Shown: piece by piece, positions 23,601 through 32,973 of the stretch
Numbering within the stretch: position 1 is the stretch's first letter
How the letters are laid out: each line of letters begins with the position of its first letter
Assembly (NCBI GenBank): GCA_902615425.1
Contig: CACMPD010000001.1
Coordinates: forward strand, 62,001 to 126,000
From: an uncultured Pelagibacteraceae bacterium
GTDB taxonomy: Bacteria > Pseudomonadota > Alphaproteobacteria > Pelagibacterales > Pelagibacteraceae
Reading direction: 5' to 3'
DNA: 64,000 nt
Made by a program: the position numbers and the translations under genes
The notes under the pieces: generated by a model
Database searches by the model: none
Told to the model about the DNA's origin: nothing
Seen by the model: the letters and a program-made list of their open reading frames with translations, nothing else

Positions 23601-25166
23601 TTGTCTAAAAAAATGATAAAGTGGTCTGTATTTGTCCGATAAAACTGCTAAAGGCGTATCATCACCCATGGAACCCGTCGCTTCTTTTGCATCTTCAGCC
23701 ATTGGATGTAAAATTAGCTCTAAGTCCTCTAAACTAATTCCAAAAGTGTGTTGTCGTCTCCTTAGATCTTCACCATCAAAATTACGTTTTTCATTAGAAA
23801 TAGATAATTTTTCATCTAAATCTATTATCTGAGAATTGAAATGCTTATATTCTTTTGCCAAATAGTCTTTAATTTGATTATTCGTAAACACTTTGCCTTT
23901 TTCAATTCTAACACCAATTATCTCCCCTGGGCCAAGTCTTCCTTTTGATAAAATTCTTTTTTCATTTAATTCAATCATTCCAGTTTCAGATCCAGCAAAG
24001 AGAAACTTATCTTTTGTTATTGCGTATCTTAAAGGCCTTAAACCATTACGATCATTAGCTGCAATGACCCATTCATTATCTGTTGCAGCAATAGCGGCAG
24101 GTCCATCCCAAGGTTCCATAGTACTATTTAAAAAATTAAACAGTTGTTGATGGCTTTTTGGAAGAGTTTTATTTCTTTTTGACCAAGCATCAGGAATCAT
24201 CATTAATTTTGCTAAAGGAGCAGGTTGGCCAGATTTATTTAATAACTCAAAAACATTATCCAGTGCAGCAGAGTCAGAAACCCCTTTTTGTATAACTGGC
24301 TTTAAATTTTCAACATTTTCAAAAAGAGGGCTACTCATCTCTTGTTCATGAACTCTCATCCAGTTTTTATTGCCTTTGTAAGTATTAATTTCACCATTAT
24401 GGGCAACTGCTCTAAATGGTTGTGCCAAACTCCAGCTTGGAGCAGTATTAGTTGAAAATCTCTGATGAAAAATTGCAAATCTTGAAATAAATCTTTTGTC
24501 TTTTAAATCTAAGAAAAAATCTGAGATAGCCTCAGCTAAAAACATGCCCTTATAGATAATTGATTTAGAACTTATCGAGCAAATATAAAAATTATTTAAT
24601 GATAAATTGAATGCTTTATTCTCAATTTTTTTTCTTGTTTCATAAATTTTTCTTTCAAGCTCTTTATCAAGCAAATTTTTATCATTCGATTTAAAAAGCA
24701 CTTGAATTATCTCTGGCATAGTTTGAAAAGCTTTTTCTCCTAAAACTTTTGGATTAACAGGTACCTGTCTCCATCCATAGATACTAAAATCGTTTTTAGT
24801 TAACTCACTTTCTACAATCGTTTTACAGCTTTCTTGTGAGGAGTAATCATTTCTTGGTAAAAAAATCATTCCAACACAAATATCAGAGCCATCATGTGTG
24901 TGACCTGTAACCTCTATTTTTTCAACAAAGAAATCTTTGGGAATTTCTAAATGTATTCCTGCTCCATCACCTGTTTTTCCATCAGCATCAACAGCTCCTC
25001 GATGCCAAACAGCCTTTAAAGCTTCAATTCCATATTCTACAACCTCTCTTGATTTTTTTCCCTCTGTTGATGCAATTAACCCTACGCCACATGCATCATG
25101 TTCCATTTCCTTAGAATAAACATTGTTTTTAGTAAGTAATTCTAAATTTTTTTTATATATACTCAT
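20661..25166 (-). CDS. gltB: Glutamate synthase large subunit
   Basis: NADPH-type GOGAT alpha subunit. It transfers the glutamine amide to 2-oxoglutarate, giving two glutamates. The 1501-residue protein has the class II amidotransferase domain with catalytic C26 in HDACGVGL after a 25-residue propeptide, the central domain, the FMN domain (GHNGGTGATPQTSVKY), the 3Fe-4S cysteines in CHSNTCPVGVC and the C-terminal beta-helix repeats (GDRFAVRNSGA). It follows gltD with a one-base TAATG overlap, so gltD is upstream. It is the largest gene in the window. Confidence 0.97.
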   Translation of the reverse strand: MSIYKKNLELLTKNNVYSKEMEHDACGVGLIASTEGKKSREVVEYGIEALKAVWHRGAVDADGKTGDGAGIHLEIPKDFFVEKIEVTGHTHDGSDICVGMIFLPRNDYSSQESCKTIVESELTKNDFSIYGWRQVPVNPKVLGEKAFQTMPEIIQVLFKSNDKNLLDKELERKIYETRKKIENKAFNLSLNNFYICSISSKSIIYKGMFLAEAISDFFLDLKDKRFISRFAIFHQRFSTNTAPSWSLAQPFRAVAHNGEINTYKGNKNWMRVHEQEMSSPLFENVENLKPVIQKGVSDSAALDNVFELLNKSGQPAPLAKLMMIPDAWSKRNKTLPKSHQQLFNFLNSTMEPWDGPAAIAATDNEWVIAANDRNGLRPLRYAITKDKFLFAGSETGMIELNEKRILSKGRLGPGEIIGVRIEKGKVFTNNQIKDYLAKEYKHFNSQIIDLDEKLSISNEKRNFDGEDLRRRQHTFGISLEDLELILHPMAEDAKEATGSMGDDTPLAVLSDKYRPLYHFFRQNFSQVTNPPIDSLRENKVMSLKTRFGNLGNILDFDTLTKENIYVLNSPILSNSQFNKFINFFGKNSVSIDCTFSNDQSLFDSIKRIQKESEIAVRQGVTQLILSDKAISDTSMPMPMLLCVGAINTFLIDKKLRGYVSINVQSGEALDTHSFATLIGVGATTVNPYLAFDSLYQRHEKKLFGQYSFDECVERYIKSVNAGLLKIMSKMGISVLSSYRGGCNFETVGLSRSIVDDYFPGVTSKISGIGLSGIEKKIRAIHKEAFESTDTVLPIGGIYRYRKNGETHQYQGRLIHLLQSAVGSNSYTAYKKYAEGIYNLPPINLRDLIDFRKKKLGPSIQISEVEPIEKILKRFGSGSMSHGALSKEAHETLAIGMNRIKGASCSGEGGEDANRFKIMDSGDSANSRVKQIASARFGVTVNYLNNCNEIEIKIAQGAKPGEGGQLPGFKVTDEIAKLRHSTPGVTLISPPPHHDIYSIEDLAQLIYDLKQINPKARIGVKLVASSGVGTIAAGVAKAKADIILISGHNGGTGATPQTSVKYVGIPWEMGLTEANQVLTLNNLRHKVTLRTDGGIKTGRDVVIAAMMGAEEYGVATTALVAMGCIMVRQCHSNTCPVGVCTQDEKLREKFTGTPDKVVNLFTFIATEVREILASLGFKSLNEVIGRTDLLMQVSKASPNLDDLDLNPLFVQADPGNNKRYCEISEINQVPNTLDQEIWPQVEKALDNSEKINNEFLIKNTNRAVGTRISHHLYKKYGYEKLEENFLTLDFKGSAGQSFGAFTAKGLKLNLKGDANDYVGKGLSGATISIKLPDESNLISNENTIIGNTVLYGATSGKLFAAGQAGDRFAVRNSGAITVIEGCDSNGCEYMTGGTAVILGDVGDNFAAGMTGGMAFIYDKSKEFEKKVNPDSVVWQNVETEYWSKFLKELVLEHSNETGSNLSKKMIDDFENELKNFVQVCPKEMIDKLKNPISTKIKIQKVS

Positions 25167-26605
25167 TATGCAACTTTAGATTTTTTTAATTCGATATTTT
25201 CAAGATAAGATTTGATTGATAAAGCAGCATCTCTACCATCTTTAATTGCCCAAACAACTAAAGATGCACCTCTTACGATATCCCCAGCAGCAAAGACTCC
25301 TTTTATATTAGTTTCCATAGTGTCAAAGTCTGTTTTAATTGTTCCCCATTTTGTAACTTGTAATTCTTGTGCCTCAAATAATAATGGCAAGTTTTCTGGA
25401 TCAAATCCTAAAGCTTTTATTACCATATCTGCTTTAATTTCAAATTCAGATCCTTGTTTAATTTCTGGTCTTCTTCTACCTGAGTCATCCGGATCTCCAA
25501 GTTGAATTTGATCTACAATTAATTTTTCAATTTTATTTTTTCCTCTAAATTCTTTTGGACTAGACAACCAAACAAATTCAACACCCTCTTCTTCTGCATT
25601 AGCTACTTCTCTTGCAGATCCAGGCATATTATCTTTATCTCTTCTATATAAACATTTAACTGAATTAGCTTTTTGTCTTACAGATGTTCGAACACAATCC
25701 ATTGCGGTATCTCCACCTCCAATAACAACTACATCTTTACCCTCAGCGTTTAATATACCTTTATCGAATAAATCAACTTTATCTCCCAACCCCTTTTTGT
25801 TTGATGCTGTTAAAAACTCCATAGCAGGAAAAATATTATCTAAATCATTACCTGGTAGATTAATTTCTCTTGGTTTATAAACTCCAGTAGCAATTAAAAT
25901 TGCATCATGTTTTTTTCTCAATTGCTCTAAAGTTGCATCCTTACCAACCTCAAAATTTTGTTCAAATTTAATTCCACCATCTTTCAACAATTTTGTTCTC
26001 CTCTCGACCACATGTTTTTCTAATTTAAAATTTGGAATTCCATAAATTAACAAACCGCCCGCTCTGTCATATCTGTCATAAACAGTAATTTGATATCCAT
26101 TTTTCCTAAGTTGTTCAGCAGCTGCCAGTCCAGCGGGTCCAGCACCAATTATTCCAACACTTTGGTCTTTTTCGTGTTTGATTGATATAGGCTTTACCCA
26201 TCCGTTCTCCCAAGCACTATCAGTAATATATTTTTCAACTGATCCAATTGTTACAGTGCCATGACCTGACTGCTCAATAACACAATTACCCTCACATAAT
26301 CTGTCTTGAGGGCATATTCTGCCACAAACCTCAGGCATATTATTTGTACTTTGAGATAATTCATAAGCTTCCTTCAATCTGCCTTCAGCAGTCAATTTAA
26401 GCCAATCAGGGATGTTGTTACTTAAAGGACAATGGACTTGGCAAAAAGGAACGCCACATTGAGAGCATCTACTTGACTGCTCTTGTGCTTTTTGAGTGAT
26501 AAATTCATCATAGATTTCATTAAAATCATCTTTCCTATTATCAACTCCTCTTTTAGGTGGGGTTTGTTGACCTATTTTTACGAATTTTAGCATTTTATCA
26601 GTCAT
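25166..26605 (-). CDS. gltD: Glutamate synthase small subunit
   Basis: Beta subunit of GOGAT. It takes electrons from NADPH through FAD and Fe-S clusters to GltB. The 479-residue protein has N-terminal Fe-S cysteines (CSQCGVPFCQVHCPL and CGRICPQDRLCEGNC), the FAD fold GAGPAGLAAAEQL and the NADPH fold VIGGGDTAMDCVRT. It is the first gene of a gltD-gltB unit. The 184-base region upstream should hold the promoter. No riboswitch-like structure was recognised there. Confidence 0.97.
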   Translation of the reverse strand: MTDKMLKFVKIGQQTPPKRGVDNRKDDFNEIYDEFITQKAQEQSSRCSQCGVPFCQVHCPLSNNIPDWLKLTAEGRLKEAYELSQSTNNMPEVCGRICPQDRLCEGNCVIEQSGHGTVTIGSVEKYITDSAWENGWVKPISIKHEKDQSVGIIGAGPAGLAAAEQLRKNGYQITVYDRYDRAGGLLIYGIPNFKLEKHVVERRTKLLKDGGIKFEQNFEVGKDATLEQLRKKHDAILIATGVYKPREINLPGNDLDNIFPAMEFLTASNKKGLGDKVDLFDKGILNAEGKDVVVIGGGDTAMDCVRTSVRQKANSVKCLYRRDKDNMPGSAREVANAEEEGVEFVWLSSPKEFRGKNKIEKLIVDQIQLGDPDDSGRRRPEIKQGSEFEIKADMVIKALGFDPENLPLLFEAQELQVTKWGTIKTDFDTMETNIKGVFAAGDIVRGASLVVWAIKDGRDAALSIKSYLENIELKKSKVA

Positions 26606-26789
26606 AAATTTTTATAAATTTATCGCAAAATATACATAGTTTTTATTAGTAAAAGAAATAAATAGGTCAGTTATTATTACCTAATTACAATAATATTTAG
26701 CTTAAAATCTACTTAATCTGATTTTTGCATACCTAATATGATTAAATCGAATTGTTTAAAATGAATATTTTTTAAGCTACGACACATGT
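26606..26789 (+). other. AT-rich divergent promoter region, gltD/uppP
   Basis: A 184-base spacer between the divergent gltD and uppP genes, one of the longer spacers here. It is very AT-rich. I see no tRNA, no clear hairpin and no ORF longer than eight codons. It must carry promoters for both genes, but no -35/-10 pair is convincing enough to call. Confidence 0.5.
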
Positions 26790-27557
26790 ATGTTGCAAGA
26801 TTTTATAGAAATTTTAATTCTTTCTGCTGTTCAAGGAATTTCTGAATTTTTACCCATAAGTTCGTCAGCTCATTTAATATTGGTATCAAATTTTTATGAT
26901 TTAAGAACAAGTTCTTTATTAATAGACATAAGTCTACATTTAGGCTCATTAATTGCAGTAATTTTTTATTTTAGAAAAGAGCTATTTGATCTAAGAAATA
27001 ATAATAGGTTATTAAGTTTAATAATTATTGGCTCCTTGCCTTTAATATTTTTTGGATATATTTTATATTCCACCGAATTTATTCATCTTTTAAGAAACAC
27101 AAAAGTAATTGCATCAACAACACTATTTTTTGGATTCATACTTTTCTTTGCTGATCAAAGAAAAATTGATCGAAATATTTCTACAGATTTAAATATTAAA
27201 TCAGTTTTATTAATTAGTTTATTTCAAATATTAGCGTTGATACCAGGAGTTAGTAGGGCTGGAATAACGATTACGGCAGCAAGATTTTTGAATTTCAATA
27301 GAACAGACGCTAGTAAAATTTCTTTTTTACTGTCTATACCTGCATTAGCAGGAGCAAGCTTCTTAGGTTTAAGAGAGGCTTTTGAACAATCAATAGAAAT
27401 TAATTATTTATTATTTATTGCTACTTTTTTATCATTTATGTTTTCATTTTTTACAATTAAGTATTTTCTTAAATTTATAAGTAAAATTTCTTTTAATGTA
27501 TTTGTAATTTATCGGATAATTCTTGGCTTAATTTTATTTTATATAATATATATTTAA
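26790..27557 (+). CDS. uppP: Undecaprenyl-diphosphatase
   Basis: Integral membrane enzyme (BacA/UppP) that dephosphorylates undecaprenyl diphosphate to recycle the lipid carrier for peptidoglycan. The 255-residue protein is hydrophobic with about seven to eight membrane segments. It carries both family motifs: GISEFLPISSSAHL (about 16-29) and PGVSRAGITITAARF (about 150-164). Length is near the usual 260-280. Its stop shares a TTAA tetranucleotide with the convergent EamA transporter stop. Confidence 0.95.
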   Translation: MLQDFIEILILSAVQGISEFLPISSSAHLILVSNFYDLRTSSLLIDISLHLGSLIAVIFYFRKELFDLRNNNRLLSLIIIGSLPLIFFGYILYSTEFIHLLRNTKVIASTTLFFGFILFFADQRKIDRNISTDLNIKSVLLISLFQILALIPGVSRAGITITAARFLNFNRTDASKISFLLSIPALAGASFLGLREAFEQSIEINYLLFIATFLSFMFSFFTIKYFLKFISKISFNVFVIYRIILGLILFYIIYI

Positions 27558-28444
27558 CTTGCTTTCCTTATTAATGGAACTAATTGAGATAATAAAACTC
27601 CACTTAATATAAAAAAACAACCAAGTAAATTATTAATGCCTAATATTTGATTTAAAAGAAACCAGGCGGCAATTGTTGCAAACACACCCTCCAAAGAAAA
27701 AATTATTGCTGCTGGTGCTGGAGTTATATTTCTTTGAGCATAAATTTGTAAAACAAATGCAAAACCACCTGATAAAATACCAGCATATAAAATCGAGTCT
27801 ATTTCATTTAATATATTAGCGATTACAAATTCTTCAGAAAATAAACCTATTATAAATGAGAATAGAGCAACTAGCAGAGTTTGAATTGCACCAATAGTCA
27901 ATGGTAGATTGTACTTTTTGATAATCATACCAGTAAAAATAATATGTGTACTCCAAAATAAAGCTCCTAATACCACAAGGGTATCACCTAATCTTACAGT
28001 TGCATCTTGAAAATTTGTTAATAAATATCCGCCGATTAAACATAAAATTACTGATGGCCATACACTCCAGTGTAAAAAATCTTTTTTAAAGATGAAAATA
28101 ATTATTGGGACCATTGGCACATAAAAAATTGTAAAAAAAGCAGCATTTGCTACATCAGTGTAAAGCAACGCAACCTGTTGTAATGCTGAGCCCAAAAATA
28201 ATGATAGTCCGATTAAAAAGGACAGGATAATGAATGTTTTTGTATCAAACCTAAATTCTTTTTTTAGTTTTTTTGCTTCAAACATTAATGCTAAAGGAAC
28301 AATTGCTAAAAAACCTACAAAAAATCTTACTGAATTAAAAGTGAATGGGCCGATGTCGTCCATGCCTGTATCTTGTGCAATAAATGTAGTCCCCCAAATG
28401 AAAGTGCATAATAGTGCACTAAATAATGAGAGAGTTTTTGACAT
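27554..28444 (-). CDS. DMT superfamily (EamA) transporter
   Basis: A 296-residue membrane protein with two EamA repeats, about ten predicted membrane helices, beginning LFSALLCTFIWGTTFIAQD and with the second repeat near VLGALFWSTHIIFTGMII. Family members export amino acids or other metabolites, but substrate cannot be predicted. Located four bases after the aceF stop on the same strand, so probably at the end of the pyruvate dehydrogenase transcript. Its final bases overlap uppP by four. Confidence 0.9.
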   Translation of the reverse strand: MSKTLSLFSALLCTFIWGTTFIAQDTGMDDIGPFTFNSVRFFVGFLAIVPLALMFEAKKLKKEFRFDTKTFIILSFLIGLSLFLGSALQQVALLYTDVANAAFFTIFYVPMVPIIIFIFKKDFLHWSVWPSVILCLIGGYLLTNFQDATVRLGDTLVVLGALFWSTHIIFTGMIIKKYNLPLTIGAIQTLLVALFSFIIGLFSEEFVIANILNEIDSILYAGILSGGFAFVLQIYAQRNITPAPAAIIFSLEGVFATIAAWFLLNQILGINNLLGCFFILSGVLLSQLVPLIRKAS

Positions 28445-28448
28445 ATTT

Positions 28449-29723
28449 TTACACAGCTAATTTGTAAGCAAAATTTTTTCCAAGATTGTCTTTCAAATCG
28501 TTGTTAAATCGAGCTGCTTCAGCTCCATCAATTATTCTGTGATCATATGATAAAGATAAAGGTAACATTGTTCGTGTAATAAATTTTCCATCAATAAAAA
28601 TTTGTTTTTTTTGAGATTTGCCAACTCCCAAAATTGCAACTTCAGGATAATTAATTATAGGTGTAAAAAAAGAACCGCCAATACCTCCTAGACTTGTTAT
28701 TGTCATGGAACCACCAAATAATTCTTTTTTATCAATTTTAAGATTCCTGCACTGATCACTTAATTTTTTAAGTTCATTGCCAATTAATGAAATATTCTTA
28801 TTATCAGCATTTCTTAGTTTTGGCACCATAAGTCCATGCTTCGTATCTACTGCTATTCCAATATGGTAATACTTTTTTAAGGTCATTTTTCCTTTATCAA
28901 TTTCATCTATAGATGAATTAAAATTTGGAAATTTTTTAAGTGATGCAGTTAATGCTTTGACGATAAAAGCTAAAGGAGTAATTTTTTTTTTTTCTCCAGT
29001 GTAAATATCTGTAAGAGATGTTCTAAACTCCTCTAATTCAGTTATATCTGCTTCATCATGATTAGTCACATGGGGAATATTGGTCCAAGAATTCATAAGA
29101 TATTTAGACGAAAGTCTCTTCACTCTTGGAATATCCTTTATTTCTGTTTTTCCAAATTCAGAGTGAGGATATTCTAGTTCTATCGTTTCATCTTTTTTGA
29201 ATTCTTTTTCAGAATTTATCTCAGGTTTATTTGCGACAAATGACTTTACATCACTTTCAGTTACTCTTCCTAGTCTTTCACTACCTTCAACTTTACTAAT
29301 ATCAACACCAAGTTCTCTTGCAAATTTTCTGACTTTTGGTGAGGCTGCAGTTTTTTTAGAAAAATCTTTTATGATAACATTTTTTGATCCAACTTCTTTT
29401 TTAATTTCTATTTTTTTTTCCTTAGTACTTTCTTTTTTAATTGTTTTTATTTCTTCAGTTTTTAATTGAGTTTCTACTTGATTGTCTTTTAATTCAATTT
29501 CTAATATTTTATCACCTTCAGAAACCTTATCCCCAACATTTAAATTTAATTCTGTAACTATTCCATTATGTAATGAAGGTATTTCAACACTCGATTTATC
29601 ACTTTCAATTGTTATTAAAGGATCATTTTTTTTAATCTCTTGACCCTTTTTGACTATAATTTCAATAACCTCTACATCTTTAAATTCACCAATATTTGGA
29701 ACTTTTACATCTTTTTTGGGCAT
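28449..29723 (-). CDS. aceF: Pyruvate dehydrogenase E2 (dihydrolipoyl acetyltransferase)
   Basis: Core acetyltransferase of the pyruvate dehydrogenase complex, making acetyl-CoA. The 424-residue product has one lipoyl domain (lipoyl Lys in ESDKSSVEIPS, about residue 42), a Lys/Glu-rich linker, a peripheral subunit-binding domain (SPKVRKFARELGVD) and a catalytic domain ending in the active-site YDHRIIDGAEAARF. The start is the ATG at 29723, one base after the aceE stop. An in-frame extension to 29801 overlaps aceE and has no lipoyl homology. The lipoyl DNA is very similar to that in aceE. No E3 (lpd) gene is in the window. Confidence 0.94.
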   Translation of the reverse strand: MPKKDVKVPNIGEFKDVEVIEIIVKKGQEIKKNDPLITIESDKSSVEIPSLHNGIVTELNLNVGDKVSEGDKILEIELKDNQVETQLKTEEIKTIKKESTKEKKIEIKKEVGSKNVIIKDFSKKTAASPKVRKFARELGVDISKVEGSERLGRVTESDVKSFVANKPEINSEKEFKKDETIELEYPHSEFGKTEIKDIPRVKRLSSKYLMNSWTNIPHVTNHDEADITELEEFRTSLTDIYTGEKKKITPLAFIVKALTASLKKFPNFNSSIDEIDKGKMTLKKYYHIGIAVDTKHGLMVPKLRNADNKNISLIGNELKKLSDQCRNLKIDKKELFGGSMTITSLGGIGGSFFTPIINYPEVAILGVGKSQKKQIFIDGKFITRTMLPLSLSYDHRIIDGAEAARFNNDLKDNLGKNFAYKLAV

Positions 29724-29724
29724 T

Positions 29725-32700
29725 CTATAATTTTGTTGGCATAGGTTTATCAATATCAATCTTATACTTTTTGATTGCTTCTTTTGCATATTTTGATGCA
29801 ATAAGCTGTTCCTTAGCTAAAATACTCAAACCATATGTTGTGATATGTTCCTTATCAACTTCAAAAAATTTTCTTAACTTCTTTCTTGTATCACTTCGAC
29901 CAAATCCATCCGTTCCTAAGGAATAAAAACTTTTATTTACGTATGGTCTAATCTGGTCAGAATTCATTCTCATATAATCAGAAGCTGCTAAAATTGGTCC
30001 TTCAGTATTACCCAAACATTTTTCTACATAGCTTTTTTTAGGCTCTTTATCAGGATTTAGAAGATTGTATCTCTCTACCTCAAGGCCATCCCTTCTTAAT
30101 TCATTAAAGCTGGTTACACTCCAAATCTCACTATCGATTTGATACTCATTTTGTAATATTTCGGCACCAGCTATCATTTCTCTTAAGATTGTGCCAGATC
30201 CAAGAAATTGAATTTTAGTTTTTTTATACTTGTTAAACTCCTTTATTTTATACATTCCTTTTAAAATACCATCCTCACATGATTTATCTTTTGGCATTTC
30301 TGGATGAGGATAATTTTCATTCATGGTTGTAATATAATAGAAAATATTCTCTTTTTTTTCATGCATTCTTCTTAAACCTTCTCGAAAAATGACTGCAAGC
30401 TCATAGTGAAATGTTGGATCGTATGATCTGCAATTAGGAATAGTTGAAGCCATCAAATGACTATGACCATCTTGATGTTGTAAACCTTCCCCAGCAAGAG
30501 TTGTTCTTCCAGCGGTTGCTCCGATCAAAAACCCTCTGGACTGGCTATCAGCACCCGCCCAAGCAAAATCTCCAATTCTCTGAAAGCCAAACATTGAGTA
30601 AAAAAGATAAATTGGGATCATTTCTATATCATGGTTTGTATATGAAGTTCCTGCAGCGATCCAAGATGACATCGCTCCAGCCTCGTTAATTCCTTCCTCT
30701 AAAACTTGACCACTCTTTTCCTCTTTATACGAACTTAATTGAGCAGAATCTTCTGGCTCATATTTTTGACCTTCGTGAGCATAAATTCCTATTTTTTGGA
30801 AAAAACCCTCCATTCCGAATGTTCTAGCCTCATCAGGTATGATTGGAACCAGTCTTGGTGCAACATTTTTATCTCTCAAAAGGTTTGTTAACATTCTGAC
30901 CAATGCCATTGTGGTCGACATTTCTTTTTCACCTGTAGAAACTTTCATATTATCGAAAATATCTTTTGGTGGTGCTTTAACAGGTTTCGCGTAAGTTGTT
31001 CTCTCAGGAATAAAACCACCCAGTTGAATTCGTCTTTCATTTATGTATTTAATCTCTGGAGAATTTTGATCAGGCTTGTAGTATTCAATATTCTTAACTT
31101 GTTGATCTGTTAACGGAACATCAAACCTATCTCTGTAATACATTAAGTCGTCGATATCTAACTTCTTAGTCTGGTGAGTTGTATTTACACTCTCACCACT
31201 TTTACCCATTCCATAACCCTTAATAGTTTTTGCAATTACAACTGTAGGACTTCCAACATTTTTAGATGCTTTATCATAAGCTGCAAAAACTTTATGAGGG
31301 TCGTGACCACCCCTGTTTAATCGCCAAATATCTTTGTCTGAAAGACTGGAAACCAACTCTTTGGTCTCTAAATATTTTCCAAAAAATTTTTCTCTCACAT
31401 ACGCACCGTCCCTTGCTTTCATTGCTTGATACTCGCCATCGACAGTCTCATTCATTGTTTTAACTAAATGACCTGTTTTATCATTGGCAAGCAATGGATC
31501 CCAATAAGAGCCCCAAATAACTTTTATAACATTCCATCCTGCACCTCTAAAAATTCCCTCTAATTCCTGAATTATTTTTCCGTTTCCACGAACTGGTCCG
31601 TCTAGTCTTTGAAGATTACAATTTACAACAAATATTAAGTTATCTAATTTTTCTCTTGCGGCTAAACCAATCGCGCCTAAAGATTCAGGTTCATCCATTT
31701 CTCCATCACCTAAAAATGCCCAAACTTTTCTACCTTCATCTTTGATGAGACCTCTATTGATTAAATACTTCATGAATCTTGCTTGATAAATTGCAAGCAT
31801 TGGACCTAATCCCATGGACACTGTTGGAAATTGCCAAAAATTCGGCATTAGCCAAGGATGAGGATATGAGGAAAGACCACCGGGGTTTACTTCTTGTCTA
31901 AAACTATCTAATTGTTTTTCGTTAAGTCTACCTTCTAGATAAGCTCTAGCGTACATACCTGGAGCGCTATGACCTTGAAAATAAATTAAATCTCCACCAA
32001 ATTTATTATTTTTAGCTCTCCAAAAATGATTCATACCAACATCGTAAAGAGTTGCAGCAGATGCAAAAGTTCCAATATGCCCTCCAAGTTCTGGGAATTT
32101 TTTATTTGCTCTAACTACCATTGCGGCAGCATTCCATCTAATTAAAGATCTAATTCTTCTCTCTATGTTTTGATCTCCATTAGATTTTTTTTCCTCGTTA
32201 ACTGGTATAGTGTTTATATAAGGAGTATTTTGCGTATACGGTATATTGGCACCCTCCATATAAGCTTTGTTAATAAGTTCTTTAATTAAATAATGTGCCC
32301 TCTGATTTCCGTCTTTTTCTATTACTGCTGACAAAGACTCTAGCCATTCACTTGTTTCTAGTGGATCGATATCCCCTTCTTTAACTACCTGGATTATTTT
32401 TAGTTTTTCGGTCTCAATTATCTTTTGTGGAATATTTTGGTCCTGATGTTTTCTTAAAGTACTCTCAGCTTCTTGAATTAAATTTTCAGTTTCTTTTGGA
32501 ACACTTTCTTTTTGAGATAATGATTGATTTGAAGAAATATTTATTAATAGATCTCCCTTTGAAACCTTATCTCCAACTTTAACATTTACAGACTCGACTT
32601 TGCCAGAAAATATTGATGGTATTTCAACACTCGATTTATCACTTTCAATAGTAACAACAGGATCATTTTTTTTAATATCTTGACCCTCTTTTACTAAAAG

Positions 32701-32760
32701 TTCTATAACTTCCACGTTCTCAAAATCACCTATGTCAGGAACAAACAATTTTTCAGTCAT
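29725..32760 (-). CDS. aceE: Pyruvate dehydrogenase E1 with N-terminal lipoyl domain
   Basis: Thiamine-diphosphate E1 subunit of the homodimeric AceE type, which decarboxylates pyruvate and passes acetyl to lipoamide. The 1011-residue protein begins with a complete lipoyl domain (about 1-80, modified Lys in ESDKSSVEIPS), then a linker and a full AceE (RRIRSLIRWNAAAMVVRANK onwards) with ThDP motif GDGEMDEPESLG and AGADSQSRGFL. E. coli AceE is about 887 residues and has no lipoyl domain, so the extra roughly 125 residues are a fusion. Both lipoyl domains in this complex share long stretches of DNA identity, which suggests duplication or gene conversion. Confidence 0.94.
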   Translation of the reverse strand: MTEKLFVPDIGDFENVEVIELLVKEGQDIKKNDPVVTIESDKSSVEIPSIFSGKVESVNVKVGDKVSKGDLLINISSNQSLSQKESVPKETENLIQEAESTLRKHQDQNIPQKIIETEKLKIIQVVKEGDIDPLETSEWLESLSAVIEKDGNQRAHYLIKELINKAYMEGANIPYTQNTPYINTIPVNEEKKSNGDQNIERRIRSLIRWNAAAMVVRANKKFPELGGHIGTFASAATLYDVGMNHFWRAKNNKFGGDLIYFQGHSAPGMYARAYLEGRLNEKQLDSFRQEVNPGGLSSYPHPWLMPNFWQFPTVSMGLGPMLAIYQARFMKYLINRGLIKDEGRKVWAFLGDGEMDEPESLGAIGLAAREKLDNLIFVVNCNLQRLDGPVRGNGKIIQELEGIFRGAGWNVIKVIWGSYWDPLLANDKTGHLVKTMNETVDGEYQAMKARDGAYVREKFFGKYLETKELVSSLSDKDIWRLNRGGHDPHKVFAAYDKASKNVGSPTVVIAKTIKGYGMGKSGESVNTTHQTKKLDIDDLMYYRDRFDVPLTDQQVKNIEYYKPDQNSPEIKYINERRIQLGGFIPERTTYAKPVKAPPKDIFDNMKVSTGEKEMSTTMALVRMLTNLLRDKNVAPRLVPIIPDEARTFGMEGFFQKIGIYAHEGQKYEPEDSAQLSSYKEEKSGQVLEEGINEAGAMSSWIAAGTSYTNHDIEMIPIYLFYSMFGFQRIGDFAWAGADSQSRGFLIGATAGRTTLAGEGLQHQDGHSHLMASTIPNCRSYDPTFHYELAVIFREGLRRMHEKKENIFYYITTMNENYPHPEMPKDKSCEDGILKGMYKIKEFNKYKKTKIQFLGSGTILREMIAGAEILQNEYQIDSEIWSVTSFNELRRDGLEVERYNLLNPDKEPKKSYVEKCLGNTEGPILAASDYMRMNSDQIRPYVNKSFYSLGTDGFGRSDTRKKLRKFFEVDKEHITTYGLSILAKEQLIASKYAKEAIKKYKIDIDKPMPTKL

Positions 32761-32856
32761 TTTTAAAAGTTTTATACATAAAAAAAATTTACTTAATCTT
32801 TAATTTTAACACATTCTATCCAATTTTTTGACACTCTTTATTGAAATACTCAAATA

Positions 32857-32973
32857 ATGATTAAAAAGTTATTAAATATATTTATTCAACCAAAATTCAA
32901 CACATATAAAGATGCTAATGTGTGGATCCAAAAAATCTTGTTAGAGGAAAAATACGGAAAAATTAATTCCTAA
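32857..32973 (+). CDS. Possible 38-residue small protein
   Basis: A short ORF starting ATG at 32857, with sequence beginning MIKKLLNIFIQP, then KFNTYKDANVWIQKILLEE, and ending GKINS. The N-terminus is hydrophobic and basic, and the rest amphipathic. It fills the only gap between divergent-facing aceE and the thiolase. It ends in a CTAA that also provides the thiolase stop, the same four-base convergent overlap seen for known genes elsewhere in the window, which argues that it is real. No family recognised and no clear ribosome-binding site, so function is unknown. Confidence 0.42.
   Translation: MIKKLLNIFIQPKFNTYKDANVWIQKILLEEKYGKINS

Noticed and set aside
29724-29801. N-terminal extension of aceF in frame to 29801
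   Set aside because: It overlaps the aceE C-terminus and lacks lipoyl homology; the ATG at 29723 begins a normal lipoyl domain one base after the aceE stop.
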